A DNA stretch of 64,000 bases from Hirschia baltica ATCC 49814 (GCF_000023785.1 NC_012982.1:2666001-2730000); one strand, 5' to 3'. Positions 44,840-54,186 are shown, counted from the first letter of the stretch. Numbers and translations are program-made. The notes: generated from the sequence alone by a model not told the origin.

Positions 44840-45925
44840 ATGTTTGTTGGGATCCCAAAAGAAATCAAAACCAAAGAATTTCGTGTTGGTATGACACCGG
44901 CAGGAGTCAAAGAATTAGTGTCTCGCGGACACATTGTTTTTGTCGAAACAAATGCCGGTAATGGTGTTGGTTTTACAGACGAAGACTATTCACTTTCAGG
45001 TGCAGAAATCCTACCAACTGCCGAAGAAGTATTTGCAAAATCTGAATTGATCATCAAAGTCAAAGAACCACAATTAAACGAGTGCGCAATGCTCCGCAAA
45101 GAGCAGACAATTTTCACATATCTGCATCTTGCAGCAGATAAACCTCAAGCCGAAGCTTTGTGCGCATCTGGTTGTCTAGCTATTGCATATGAAACGATCA
45201 CTTCCCCGAAAGGTCACCTACCCCTTCTTCAACCCATGAGTGAAGTTGCTGGCCGTTTATCTGTGCAAGTTGGCGCGACTGCTCTTCAAAAATCCAATGG
45301 TGGTTCCGGCCTACTTCTGGGAGGTGTTCCGGGTGTCGCACCAGCCAATATTGTTATTATCGGTGGCGGTGTTTCGGGTGAAAACGCCCTGCAAATGGCG
45401 ATGGGTGCACGCGCAAATATTATTGTTTTTGAACGTTCCCTTGAAAAAATCGCAGAACTCGACCGCGTTTACGGTGATAAAGTCACAATTTGTTACTCAA
45501 CCCCACTTGCTGTTCAAGAAGCGATTGCCAATGCTGATCTCGTTATTGGTGCGGTTCTACTTCCTGGGGCTGCAGCGCCTCGCGTCATCAGTCGTGAAGA
45601 TCTAAAATTGATGAAACCAGGATCTGTGCTTGTTGATATTTCAATCGACCAAGGAGGTTGTTTTGAAACATCTAAACCAACAACGCATGACAATCCAACA
45701 TATGAAGTTGATGGTGTTATTCACTATTGTGTTGCAAACATGCCAGGCGGTGTTCCAAAGACATCAACACTCGCACTGACAAATGCGACCCTACCTTACA
45801 TTTTGAAGTTGGTAGAGAATGGTCCACAAGCCGCAATCGAAGCTGATGCGCACCTTGCCAATGGTGTGAATGTAAGCAATGGCAAGCTGACACATCCCGC
45901 AGTAATCGAAGCTCTAACAGACTAA
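44840..45925 (+). CDS. ald: Alanine dehydrogenase
   Basis: The 361-residue enzyme begins M-F-V-G-I-P-K-E-I-K-T-K-E-F-R-V-G after an AGGAG site. The catalytic His lies in Y-L-H-L-A-A-D-K (about 95), the NAD-binding fold contains I-I-G-G-G-V-S-G-E-N-A near 172-182, and P-G-G-V-P-K-T-S-T closes the domain. It oxidatively deaminates L-alanine to pyruvate and ammonia. In this locus it would return the pyruvate used by the omega-aminotransferase and release the nitrogen. The start of the gene faces the Lrp regulator. Confidence 0.95.
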   Translation: MFVGIPKEIKTKEFRVGMTPAGVKELVSRGHIVFVETNAGNGVGFTDEDYSLSGAEILPTAEEVFAKSELIIKVKEPQLNECAMLRKEQTIFTYLHLAADKPQAEALCASGCLAIAYETITSPKGHLPLLQPMSEVAGRLSVQVGATALQKSNGGSGLLLGGVPGVAPANIVIIGGGVSGENALQMAMGARANIIVFERSLEKIAELDRVYGDKVTICYSTPLAVQEAIANADLVIGAVLLPGAAAPRVISREDLKLMKPGSVLVDISIDQGGCFETSKPTTHDNPTYEVDGVIHYCVANMPGGVPKTSTLALTNATLPYILKLVENGPQAAIEADAHLANGVNVSNGKLTHPAVIEALTD

Positions 45926-45951
45926 ATTTTATGAGATAAATCTCTGTTTAC

Positions 45952-45978
45952 GCACCGTTCAATTCACTTGAACGGTGC
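45952..45978. terminator. Hairpin between the convergent ald and beta-helix genes
   Basis: GCACCGTTCAA (45952-45962) and TTGAACGGTGC (45968-45978) form a perfect 11-bp stem with a 5-base loop; the stem includes the stop codon of the minus-strand gene. There is no T run on either side, so any terminating action is uncertain. Confidence 0.5.
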
Positions 45979-46867
45979 CCTCACCTTCCTCACCAGTATC
46001 AGCTTCGTTATCTTCAAACATCACTTCAGAAAGAATGATAGAACTCGCATCAGCAGCACGCGCTGCATAAGGGGAATTGTTGCGTAAAACAACATTGCTG
46101 GCCGTGATCTTAGCTTCATTTTCCGTGTAAAGAGCATCATCCTCAGCGCGCTCAAAAAGGCTGTCAGTTACCGTCACAACACTTGTATCGTAAGCAGCAA
46201 TCCCTGCGGATTCAATACCCACAATCTTGCTGTCCGACATCACCATACGTGCTTCTTCTTCAAGCCAAACTCCCATGTGAGAGTCTGAGATGGAGAGATT
46301 TTGAACATTCAAAACTGCATCATTACGGCCAGTCAGCGACATTTTTTCAATATCTCGCATAGAAGCATTCTGTAAATTCACTTCACCGCCGATAACAAAC
46401 AGCCCGTGACCATCATAATAGTCATCTTCGGCTTCACCATAGCGAAAACCTTCTATTGTCAAACCATCAATAGTCAGATCTGCATTTACAGCTAACATCG
46501 CGCTAGACGCAAATTCATCATTAGGCTTAATGACGGCCCCGTCTTCAAACACAATCGTCAAAGCTTTATCTTCAGCTTTCAAAAACGCACGCACTTCAAT
46601 GTCTTGAAATGGCGTATCTGAAAATGAAGATGCTATATAATCCCCTGGATGCACCAAAATCATTGAACCACTTTCCGCCTCAACGAGCGCAGATTGAAGT
46701 CCCGAACTACCTATCTTATCACAGGTAAATTCTTCGCTTTCTTCCACACAAACATTGATGCTAGTCGTTTCTTTCTGCGCAACTTCAACAGGTGCTTTCA
46801 CCTCGTCATTACATGCAGTTAGCGCAAGACAAGACACACCAAGTGCAGCCGTAAAAAACCGCTTCAT
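45959..46867 (-). CDS. Right-handed beta-helix repeat lipoprotein
   Basis: The 302-residue protein starts behind AAAGGAATAAGC. A lipobox (L-T-A-C at about 16-19) marks it as a lipoprotein. The rest consists of repeated short strands with N-x-S, L-x-I-x-G-x and I-x-N spacing (D-L-T-I-D-G-L-T-I-E-G-F, A-V-L-N-V-Q-N-L-S-I), typical of parallel beta-helix proteins of the pectate-lyase-like fold. No catalytic motif stands out. It is the last gene of the minus-strand unit with the FGE-like lipoprotein and the propeller-amidohydrolase. Confidence 0.82.
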   Translation of the reverse strand: MKRFFTAALGVSCLALTACNDEVKAPVEVAQKETTSINVCVEESEEFTCDKIGSSGLQSALVEAESGSMILVHPGDYIASSFSDTPFQDIEVRAFLKAEDKALTIVFEDGAVIKPNDEFASSAMLAVNADLTIDGLTIEGFRYGEAEDDYYDGHGLFVIGGEVNLQNASMRDIEKMSLTGRNDAVLNVQNLSISDSHMGVWLEEEARMVMSDSKIVGIESAGIAAYDTSVVTVTDSLFERAEDDALYTENEAKITASNVVLRNNSPYAARAADASSIILSEVMFEDNEADTGEEGEGTVQVN

Positions 46868-46914
46868 ATGCTTATTCCTTTAAATGTACATTCTTTAGAA
46901 TTAGGTGAGATAAC

Positions 46915-47829
46915 TTAGTTCAAATCACGCGCGACTCGGAAACCGACCGTAAAATATCCGTTGGCAAGCTTACCCGGCAGCCGGAAGTGCGGGTCCATAT
47001 ATTCACCGCCATCAGCATAACCACCGCCGCGCACCACACGTTCCACAGTATTCTCACATCCGCTACGGATACTGCCATCAGCTGGCGCACCATCATAGCT
47101 CTCAGCAAAACAATCCGCTTGCCATTCCCATGCATTTCCTCGGATATCGTAAATACCGAAAACATCATTTGAAAACGAGCCCACTGGAGCAGTGTATTGC
47201 CACTGATCAGCACCCTCTACTTTACCGCCACAGCATTCCGACTGTCCTATATTAGCGACATTATGGGTAACTTCACCGTTCTCTTCCTCGATCCCGCCAT
47301 GCGCAGCTAAATATTCCCATTCAGCTTCGGAAGTCAGACGATAGGTGTGCCCTGTTTTTTCATTAAGCCACCCAATATATGCTTGCGTATCTTCCAAGCT
47401 GACGCACACAACAGGATGATCTGCTTCTTGAGGAAAACCCGGATTTTGCCAGCTGCGACTCTCGCTAACATGCCAACTCTCAGTGTCTGTGTAAATCATA
47501 CACTTTTTCTCAGACACATAACCGGAATCTTCTATGAATGCGCGGAACTGGGCGATTGTCACCTCATGTTTTGCTATTTCAAAAGCATTGGTAAAACTCA
47601 CCGTGTGTTTCGGACCTTCAACCATGCCATAGCCGCGATCTTTCCAATCCCCCATCTCGAAGGATGCCGGCTGTACAACCGACATATCTGGACATAATTC
47701 GCAATCACCTTGCGCCATTTCAATCGGCGCAACTGCTTGCATTTCCACCGTTTCAGTAGGTTGCTCTGTTTTAACTTCACACGCTGAAATCAAGACAATT
47801 GATGTCGATGCAATAAGTAGTTTTCTCAT
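46915..47829 (-). CDS. Lipoprotein with formylglycine-generating-enzyme (SUMF1) fold, apparently non-catalytic
   Basis: The ATG at 47829 follows GGAG and gives 304 residues; six upstream codons are out of family. A lipobox (L-I-S-A-C) follows the signal peptide. The FGE-sulfatase domain is clear from F-E-M-G, K-H-E-V-T-I-A-Q-F-R-A-F, H-P-V-V-C-V-S, L-T-S-E-A-E-W-E-Y, G-N-A-W-E-W and V-V-R-G-G-G-Y...V-G-F-R-V-A. The Cys pair that follows R-G-G-S-F in true FGE is absent here (G-Y-A-D-G-G-E-Y-M). It is more likely a structural or binding protein than a sulfatase activator. It begins 2 bp after the end of the amidohydrolase gene. Confidence 0.85.
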   Translation of the reverse strand: MRKLLIASTSIVLISACEVKTEQPTETVEMQAVAPIEMAQGDCELCPDMSVVQPASFEMGDWKDRGYGMVEGPKHTVSFTNAFEIAKHEVTIAQFRAFIEDSGYVSEKKCMIYTDTESWHVSESRSWQNPGFPQEADHPVVCVSLEDTQAYIGWLNEKTGHTYRLTSEAEWEYLAAHGGIEEENGEVTHNVANIGQSECCGGKVEGADQWQYTAPVGSFSNDVFGIYDIRGNAWEWQADCFAESYDGAPADGSIRSGCENTVERVVRGGGYADGGEYMDPHFRLPGKLANGYFTVGFRVARDLN

Positions 47830-47831
47830 GA

Positions 47832-50800
47832 TTATTCTCCACCCCATGCAGGGTTCCAGTCGATTCCATTGGTGTCTTGCAATTCCCAGTAAAACTTGGA
47901 ACGCGGCTTCGCGTCAGGACCGATCTCCTGCATCGTTTCTGCATCAAATAGTCGACCATTAATCATCGTCATCGAAACAGAATTTGTGTTTTCAATATTT
48001 TCCAGAGGGTTTTCATCAAGAACAATTAAATCAGCGAGCTTGCCTTCTTTGATAGAACCAAGCTGATGATCCAACCCAAAGGAGCGAGCACCATTTATTG
48101 TCGCCGCACGCAGAATTCTCTCTGGCGTCATGCCGCCCTGCGCCATCAGGATCATTTCCCAGTGGATAGCCAGCCCAGAAACCTGACCATGAGAACCAAC
48201 ATTCACTGGTACACCTTGACGATCTAACTCTGCATATGTTCTCGCGACTGATCGGAACCCAACATCATAAACAGTGTCACTCGCTTTAATGCTGTGCATA
48301 CATCTTACATGCAGTGGCGCGCCACCTGCGCCTGTAATCGGATTGTACGAATTATTCACATCCGGCACGAAGTTCTTGATTTTAACTTCATCGTCGAACT
48401 CAAAATTCTGGTAGATGTAGTTTTCTCCAAACAAAGCCCCAAAAACAACGATCAAAGTTGGTGTTGCTGAAACTTCAGAAGCCTTAAACAGCTCTTGCAA
48501 ATCCTTATAATAAGTATCCACCGGCAAATTGTGTTCAAGATTTGTATGACCATCCAGCAGCATACTTATATTCGTATAAAACTGCCCTGCTCCCTCAGCA
48601 TCCACCATATACCCAGCTTCACGTGCTGCTTTAACCAACCACTGACGTTTCTGGCGCGATGGAAATTTATATGTCTTTAATACAGATGGCCCCATGGCTT
48701 TGCGCAAAGTCATGATGTCTCGTGCTTCATCCAACGAATTAAACTCGTGATAGACACCGCCCCAGCGTCCTTCGACACCGTGGATAACTTGAGCTGATGA
48801 GAACCAACGCGGCCCCACGAGCTGCCCTGCAGCAGTCATTTCACCGGCTTCATAGCTAAGCTGATCATTGGAATATGGGTCAAAATTCGTTGTTACCCCA
48901 TAAGCCAAAGCTGCATAGCGCCCAGCATGCTTTTGCGGCATAACATCTACGCCATAACAACAATCTATGTGGCCATGCGCGTCCAGAAAGCCCGGCATGA
49001 TCGTTTTGCCTGTGATGTCTACAATCTGTGCTTCGTCTGGAATTGCAACATCCTCTTGGCGGCCAAATAGCTTGATTTTATTGCCTTCAACGACAACCAC
49101 ACCATTTTCTATGACATCCCCTTCAATTGGGATGACACGACCACCAACAAAAGCGAACAATCCTTTTTCCTCAGGTGCCTCAACGCTAAAGCCAAGATCA
49201 AGATCACATGTGGCTTCTGCTTTGGCTGGCAAGTTGATTTCACAAATTGTTGGCCCAAAAGTCCAACGTAGTGTTAAGCCATCATTGCTCCAGCTCAAAT
49301 CATATCCACCAAGTGGCGCAATCATTTTCGCATTTTCAGTATCTATTTCTGAAACTTCCCAAGCTTCATCTGACTTTTTAAATGGCGCAATAAAAAGGTC
49401 ATTATTGTCTTTAAAAGCCAGCCATTTTTCATCTGGGCTAATGTCTAAATCGCGCACATTATAGCTGGTCGTATAAGCGTGTTCCTCTTGGTTTTCACCA
49501 TTGAGCGAAACGCTGAACAATCCTTCTTTCTTGTCGCGGCCGCGCCCAGCGCCAATATAATATAGCTTACTGTCATCTTTTGAGAATTGCAGCAGCTTGT
49601 CAGCTTCTTCGACGAAATCAATCTCTTCAGTTTCAAATGTATAGGTATAGATGCCTGCTTCTGGTCCCGGAGCACTCATGGAAGGGTCAGCTGGCATTAT
49701 GCGATAAGCAAGCAATTTTCCCGAATGTGAAAATACGGGGTCGCGAATAGTGCCTGGCGTGGACACAAGCACTGTCTCTTGTCCGGTTTTCAGATCGCGA
49801 TAACGTAGCTCGCTTCCCGTTTCGTCATCCCATGAAACATATACCAACTCATCACGGTCAAATGAAAGCGCGGGTTCAAACTCGCTTTTGTCCTCACCTG
49901 TAAAAGCAGTGATTGGCGTGTTATTGGTCAGGTCTTTTTGCCAAAGCTTACTAAGCGCTCTGAAAACCACAATTTTATCGTCTGCAATCCAAACTGGATT
50001 ACGTATCGTCTTCACATCGACAGTTTCCGGCGCAAGATCTTGCTGAACACGGATTGGTGGTTGAATTTCATGTTTGGAAGTCAGCTTAAAGGGAATTGTT
50101 GAAGCATCACCATTCTCCATGTCTATGCGCAAAATTTTCCCTTTAGACCAAATGGCAATATGACGGTTATCAGGAAACCAAGCATAGGAAGGATAGTAAT
50201 GCTCTTGCGGTAGATAATCACTTTGCAGGTCGCGGCTTAACTCAGAATAGACCGGTGTCTGACGACGCGTTTCAGTGTCGAATGTGAACAGGACTGTCTG
50301 AGCTTTGTGACGACGAATAAACGCTATTTTCTGTCCATCCGGCGACACTTCTGCTGTCGTCGCGCTACCAAAGCCAGATATGTATGGTCGCGCTAAATGC
50401 CCGGGCTTGCGCTTATGGTGAAGCTTACGTTTCTTACCTCTTCCATCGTTTTCACGACCCGCATCATAATGCCCTTTGGACTTGAGCTTTTCCATATCAA
50501 TTTTCAATGGCGCTCGCATAACGTTGAAGTTTTTCAGCCCTGTGTTCACATAAACGTAATGATCCCCTCCCACGCGCTGCGTGTAGTAGAGGTATTCGCC
50601 ATCTGGTGAGTAACGCGGCTCTTGCACATCGCGGCGACCGCCCGGTGCATCAACCATATGTTTTGGTTCGCTGCCATCAACATAATATTCCCGAATAGTC
50701 GAGGAATATACCTTGCTAGCTTCCGGCTCCCGCACAACAGCAATTATCGCCTCATCAGATGGCGACCAAGCAGGAGATGATATAATATCACGCTCCTCAA

Positions 50801-51143
50801 AACTAATCTGCTTGCGTTTTTTGCCTTTAACGCTAGCTGTCCAAATATTATCATGACCTGAAGCGTCACTAATGTAAGCTAGCGTTTTGCCGTCACTGCT
50901 AAATTGAGGGCTTTTCTGAGTAGCTGGGCCAGATAGGATAGCTTTTGCTTCTCCGCCCTCCGCTGACATGATGTAAATGTCATTGAGCAAGTCGAACGCA
51001 ATCCACTTTCCGTCCGGACTAATATCCAGACTCATCCAGCTTCCTTCTTCTAGCTCAAAACTAACATTCTTGGGTGTTTGCTCCGCATATGCTGTGCAAG
51101 CTGAAGCCCACGCAACAAATATCACAATAAACCGTAAAAACAC
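47832..51143 (-). CDS. TolB-type beta-propeller / amidohydrolase fusion, secreted
   Basis: The start is the GTG at 51143, five bases after GGAGG, giving 1103 residues with a signal peptide that ends at T-A-Y-A-E. The first 650 or so residues carry repeated TolB/WD40-like blades (S-P-D-G-K-W-I-A-F, F-S-S-D-G-K-T-L-A-Y-I-S-D, Y-S-P-D-G-E-Y-L-Y-Y). The C-terminal part is an amidohydrolase: G-K-T-I-M-P-G-F-L-D-A-H-G-H-I-D with the metal-binding H-x-H, a later H-T-N-L-E-H-N, and G-S-I-K-E-G-K-L-A-D-L-I-V-L-D at the end. Such exported fusions are thought to act on peptide-like substrates, but the substrate is unknown. It leads the minus-strand unit that continues with the FGE-like and beta-helix lipoproteins. 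Confidence 0.88.
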   Translation of the reverse strand: MFLRFIVIFVAWASACTAYAEQTPKNVSFELEEGSWMSLDISPDGKWIAFDLLNDIYIMSAEGGEAKAILSGPATQKSPQFSSDGKTLAYISDASGHDNIWTASVKGKKRKQISFEERDIISSPAWSPSDEAIIAVVREPEASKVYSSTIREYYVDGSEPKHMVDAPGGRRDVQEPRYSPDGEYLYYTQRVGGDHYVYVNTGLKNFNVMRAPLKIDMEKLKSKGHYDAGRENDGRGKKRKLHHKRKPGHLARPYISGFGSATTAEVSPDGQKIAFIRRHKAQTVLFTFDTETRRQTPVYSELSRDLQSDYLPQEHYYPSYAWFPDNRHIAIWSKGKILRIDMENGDASTIPFKLTSKHEIQPPIRVQQDLAPETVDVKTIRNPVWIADDKIVVFRALSKLWQKDLTNNTPITAFTGEDKSEFEPALSFDRDELVYVSWDDETGSELRYRDLKTGQETVLVSTPGTIRDPVFSHSGKLLAYRIMPADPSMSAPGPEAGIYTYTFETEEIDFVEEADKLLQFSKDDSKLYYIGAGRGRDKKEGLFSVSLNGENQEEHAYTTSYNVRDLDISPDEKWLAFKDNNDLFIAPFKKSDEAWEVSEIDTENAKMIAPLGGYDLSWSNDGLTLRWTFGPTICEINLPAKAEATCDLDLGFSVEAPEEKGLFAFVGGRVIPIEGDVIENGVVVVEGNKIKLFGRQEDVAIPDEAQIVDITGKTIMPGFLDAHGHIDCCYGVDVMPQKHAGRYAALAYGVTTNFDPYSNDQLSYEAGEMTAAGQLVGPRWFSSAQVIHGVEGRWGGVYHEFNSLDEARDIMTLRKAMGPSVLKTYKFPSRQKRQWLVKAAREAGYMVDAEGAGQFYTNISMLLDGHTNLEHNLPVDTYYKDLQELFKASEVSATPTLIVVFGALFGENYIYQNFEFDDEVKIKNFVPDVNNSYNPITGAGGAPLHVRCMHSIKASDTVYDVGFRSVARTYAELDRQGVPVNVGSHGQVSGLAIHWEMILMAQGGMTPERILRAATINGARSFGLDHQLGSIKEGKLADLIVLDENPLENIENTNSVSMTMINGRLFDAETMQEIGPDAKPRSKFYWELQDTNGIDWNPAWGGE

Positions 51144-51644
51144 CAAATCCTCCACAGCGATACAGCACAATTAGTTTTGTATCTCACCCTCCCCCGTATC
51201 ATCATTCATGATTTTGCGTTTATTGTGCGCTTTTATACGGTGCGCCCATATATGACGCAGCAAGACATTTTATATGCTAATCAGCGTACCAACTCACACA
51301 TAAGTTGCGTATCGAGCAAGCTGTGGTGAGTTATACACACCATTATAATTTATAGCGCCAAGCCTTATCTATTTTCTTCAAAATTGATGGTGACAAATCT
51401 ATCCTTGGCACATGTGAGCTTTGCACCATCTGCAACGAAAATTTATTTCCCAGCAGCGACACACAAACAAAATATTATTGATATAAAACAATAATTTAAA
51501 CTACACTCAGCAACCAAATATTTTGAACCACACGGCAAAAAAGTATGCTTTTAGGTTGTATTCAGCAGACTTGAACCTGCACCGGATAGTCTCCTATCAA
51601 CTTGCGTTCGACATGAGTTAAACACGTATAGTTGGAGTAAGAGA
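51144..51644. other. Long divergent intergenic region between amidohydrolase and porin genes
   Basis: The 501 bp hold the promoters of the two divergent neighbours. An A/T-rich inverted repeat (ATTATTG at 51474-51480, CAATAAT at 51489-51495) is the only clear element, and GGAGTAAGAG precedes the porin start. A short tRNA-T-arm-like string near 51565-51580 is not part of a foldable tRNA. I see no supported gene. Confidence 0.6.
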
Positions 51645-52925
51645 ATGACGTATAAATTTGCAACACTGCTAGGCTTACTCAGTATTCTTCCAATGTCTGC
51701 TCAAGCACAAAACAACGTTACCCCATCTGAGCTGCAATCAGTCCTTGCCGAGATTGAACACTTAAAATCCATTCAGACAGAAACGCAGTCTCGCATTTCA
51801 AACTTAGAAGCTTTGATACAAAACACCACTCGACAAGATACCCAACTCGACACTCTACCAGCCCAAAAGAACACTTCCCAAGAAACATTGCAGCAGGATC
51901 AAACGCCTAAACTTTTAGTCAGCGGAGACTTCTTTACACGGTTTGAAGGCAATTATAATTCGCCCAATAAAATCGATAGAGAGCGCGCCGTAATGCGAGC
52001 ACGTTTAAGGGGTGATTATCAAGTTTCAGACGCGATCAAACTTGGTGCGATGCTCGAAACTGGTGACCCTGATGATCCAAACTCTGGGTATCTGACTGTA
52101 GACGAATTTGCGGACGACCTACAAATAAGCTTAAGCCAAGCATTTATTGAATACTCAACTGATCTTGCGACTTTCAGGGCTGGTAAAATTCCAATGCCTT
52201 TTAAGAAGACCGACCTTGTGTGGGATGGAGATGTGTATCCAACCGGTCTCTCCCTGCAATCTGATCTTTTGGAAAGCGAAGCCCAAAAACTATCATTTTC
52301 AAGCCTTTTGTTTCTAATTGACGAGAATGCCACCGGCGAAGACTCATCAATGATTGGTGGTCAGCTTAGTTATGAAGCAAAGCTCGCATCCAATTACGCA
52401 TTTGGCTTAAATGCAGCATATTACGACTACGAAATTGAAAGCATGGAAGGCGCAAACTCGGGAGATACCCGTGACAATCTTCTAGATGTCGACGGACAAT
52501 ATCTATCCGACTTTGATATTTTGGACGTTCTCGCATCCTTTAAATGGATCGGCCCCAACGAGAACTGGCCCATTAATTTCAACGCAAATATTGTTCAAAA
52601 TTTCGGGTCTGCTGTCGATGATGATACAGCCTATGGGGTCGATTTAAGCGTAGGAAAAACATCAGCTCCCAAAGACATGAAATTCGGCTACGGATACGGA
52701 CAAGCTGAAGTCGACGCTGTATTTTCTGCCTTCTCAAATGATAATTTCAGATACGGCACAAATTACGAAGCGCACAAACTTTCGTTCGCTTACCAGCTCG
52801 ATAAAATGATGCAATTGAGCGCATCAGTCTACCATTATCGCCGCTTAAATGAACTGTACTTAAAAACAGGCGAAGATACCGATTGGCAAGACCGAGTAAG
52901 GTTTAACTTCATCATCAACTTCTAA
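51645..52925 (+). CDS. Putative porin with N-terminal coiled coil
   Basis: The 426-residue protein has a signal peptide ending near S-A-Q-A-Q and then a heptad-like helical stretch (residues 28-60, L-Q-S-V-L-A-E-I-E-H-L-K-S-I-Q-T-E-T-Q), as in trimeric porins with a periplasmic coiled coil. A beta barrel follows (R-A-R-L-R-G-D-Y, K-L-G-A-M-L-E-T-G, A-F-I-E-Y-S-T, F-R-A-G-K-I-P-M-P-F) and ends R-F-N-F-I-I-N-F with the terminal Phe. It resembles the putative porin family Porin_5. Ligand preference cannot be judged. Confidence 0.85.
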   Translation: MTYKFATLLGLLSILPMSAQAQNNVTPSELQSVLAEIEHLKSIQTETQSRISNLEALIQNTTRQDTQLDTLPAQKNTSQETLQQDQTPKLLVSGDFFTRFEGNYNSPNKIDRERAVMRARLRGDYQVSDAIKLGAMLETGDPDDPNSGYLTVDEFADDLQISLSQAFIEYSTDLATFRAGKIPMPFKKTDLVWDGDVYPTGLSLQSDLLESEAQKLSFSSLLFLIDENATGEDSSMIGGQLSYEAKLASNYAFGLNAAYYDYEIESMEGANSGDTRDNLLDVDGQYLSDFDILDVLASFKWIGPNENWPINFNANIVQNFGSAVDDDTAYGVDLSVGKTSAPKDMKFGYGYGQAEVDAVFSAFSNDNFRYGTNYEAHKLSFAYQLDKMMQLSASVYHYRRLNELYLKTGEDTDWQDRVRFNFIINF

Positions 52926-52949
52926 TAAATTCGCCTGTCCGTAAAATTC

Positions 52950-52997
52950 GTTATCTTCTTGGTTTAATTTGCTTTTCGTTTAAACCAAGAAGATAAC
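52950..52997. terminator. Long hairpin overlapping the 3' end of the PepSY gene
   Basis: The 18 bases at 52950-52967 are the exact complement of 52980-52997, with a 12-base loop. It lies between the ends of the convergent porin and PepSY genes, and the PepSY stop codon is in the left arm. A short T run occurs on the minus-strand side only. It is a likely shared transcription end. Confidence 0.7.
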
Positions 52998-54007
52998 CCA
53001 AGAAACATCATTACCAGCAACCAAATTCCAACCATAAAATTTAGGACACGGCCAGGAAGCCCAAGAATCTGACCTGTGTGCGCTGGATATAATGCATTGG
53101 CGAACTGCTGTCCGGCTCCCGCTTTCGATGCGTCATTATTGAGTAGCACTTGACCATCGCCGCCTATACGCACTGTGGATGCACCATATAAACGCGGCAT
53201 TTCACTGGGCGCTTTTACACGAACTTCGAAATAATCCCGATGCGCATTTATTGGTTTAAAGGCTGAGAGCGTCTCAAGGTCATAGAGAGAGCTGACAACC
53301 TCAAGAGCTTCCCCTGAGTTGATAGTGCGACCTTCCGAAGGTTGAGCGACAGTCTCTGGTAAATCAGCTGCCACCCAAGAATCAACCACATCTGAATTTG
53401 ACAAGAGAAATCCAAAAGTAACCAATACGATAGCCAATGGTGCACCCCATAAACCAATTTCCCAGTGCAGGCCCTTTAATTTAGCCACGCTTCCAGCTTT
53501 CCCAACCTTAGCCAGATGATTGAGCTTTTTGCGGTGTTTCCAACCATACACGAATCCAAACACAATATTCGTAATCAACAGCACAGCTGAAATCGAGAAA
53601 ATCGTATACCCAAGCGCGCCAAGAAACATGTTTTTGTGAAATTGTGTGAGCGTCTCAAACAAAGCACCATCTGAATAAAGGTTTGAGTCTGGGCGATGCC
53701 TTAAATCCTCGCCTTCTCCATTCACACGCAGCGTATAGTCAGTGTCATCTTTGGTGTAATAAATATCAAATTGACCTTGTACCCCACCCGATGACCACAT
53801 TGACCAAACAGTGGCACCATCACTTTGCAAGGCATCAACCCTTGCACCTAATTTTTCAGGAATAATAGAAGTTACCTCTGCTCCCAAAGCAAAGTCATCA
53901 ATATTGCCTCGAAAACTAATCAGCGTACCCGTAACCGCTTGAAGGAGCCAAAACCCTGCGAATATTAGGCTCATCCATCTATGCGCCTTCATAACCCATT
54001 TCAACAT
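52964..54007 (-). CDS. PepSY-associated membrane protein (iron-regulated type)
   Basis: The ATG at 54007 is preceded by GGAG and gives 347 residues; the upstream 16 codons are not family-like. The start W-V-M-K-A-H-R-W-M-S-L-I-F-A-G-F-W-L-L-Q-A-V-T-G is the first membrane helix of PepSY_TM proteins. Further helices appear near 125-155, 190-210 and 310-340, and the loops H-R-P-D-S-N-L-Y and H-T-G-Q-I-L-G-L-P-G-R carry the family's His residues. Such proteins often sit beside siderophore receptors and may act as reductases of imported ferric complexes. The siderophore receptor, PiuC and TonB genes nearby support this. Confidence 0.85.
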   Translation of the reverse strand: MLKWVMKAHRWMSLIFAGFWLLQAVTGTLISFRGNIDDFALGAEVTSIIPEKLGARVDALQSDGATVWSMWSSGGVQGQFDIYYTKDDTDYTLRVNGEGEDLRHRPDSNLYSDGALFETLTQFHKNMFLGALGYTIFSISAVLLITNIVFGFVYGWKHRKKLNHLAKVGKAGSVAKLKGLHWEIGLWGAPLAIVLVTFGFLLSNSDVVDSWVAADLPETVAQPSEGRTINSGEALEVVSSLYDLETLSAFKPINAHRDYFEVRVKAPSEMPRLYGASTVRIGGDGQVLLNNDASKAGAGQQFANALYPAHTGQILGLPGRVLNFMVGIWLLVMMFLGLSSWFKRKAN

Positions 54008-54186
54008 CGCAATTTCTCCGTCAGTCTTGGATACAAGTTGCAATATTGCTCTCACACAAAACCAGACGCGATATAGACATCAAATTGATGCGCAATGGTG
54101 CATTAACCGCACCAGATAAGCTCCTGAACACATCTTCGGCAAGCCATTTTTCAATTCTACCATGTCGTTTTCAGTGGAGCCTCAAA

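Noticed and set aside
51251-51328. 25-codon ORF in the long intergenic region before the porin
   Set aside because: Too short, no ribosome site, and no sign of protein-like composition.
51565-51580. T-arm-like sequence (minus strand GGTTCAAGT within a short stem) suggesting a tRNA
   Set aside because: No matching D arm, anticodon arm or acceptor stem can be folded from the flanking bases.
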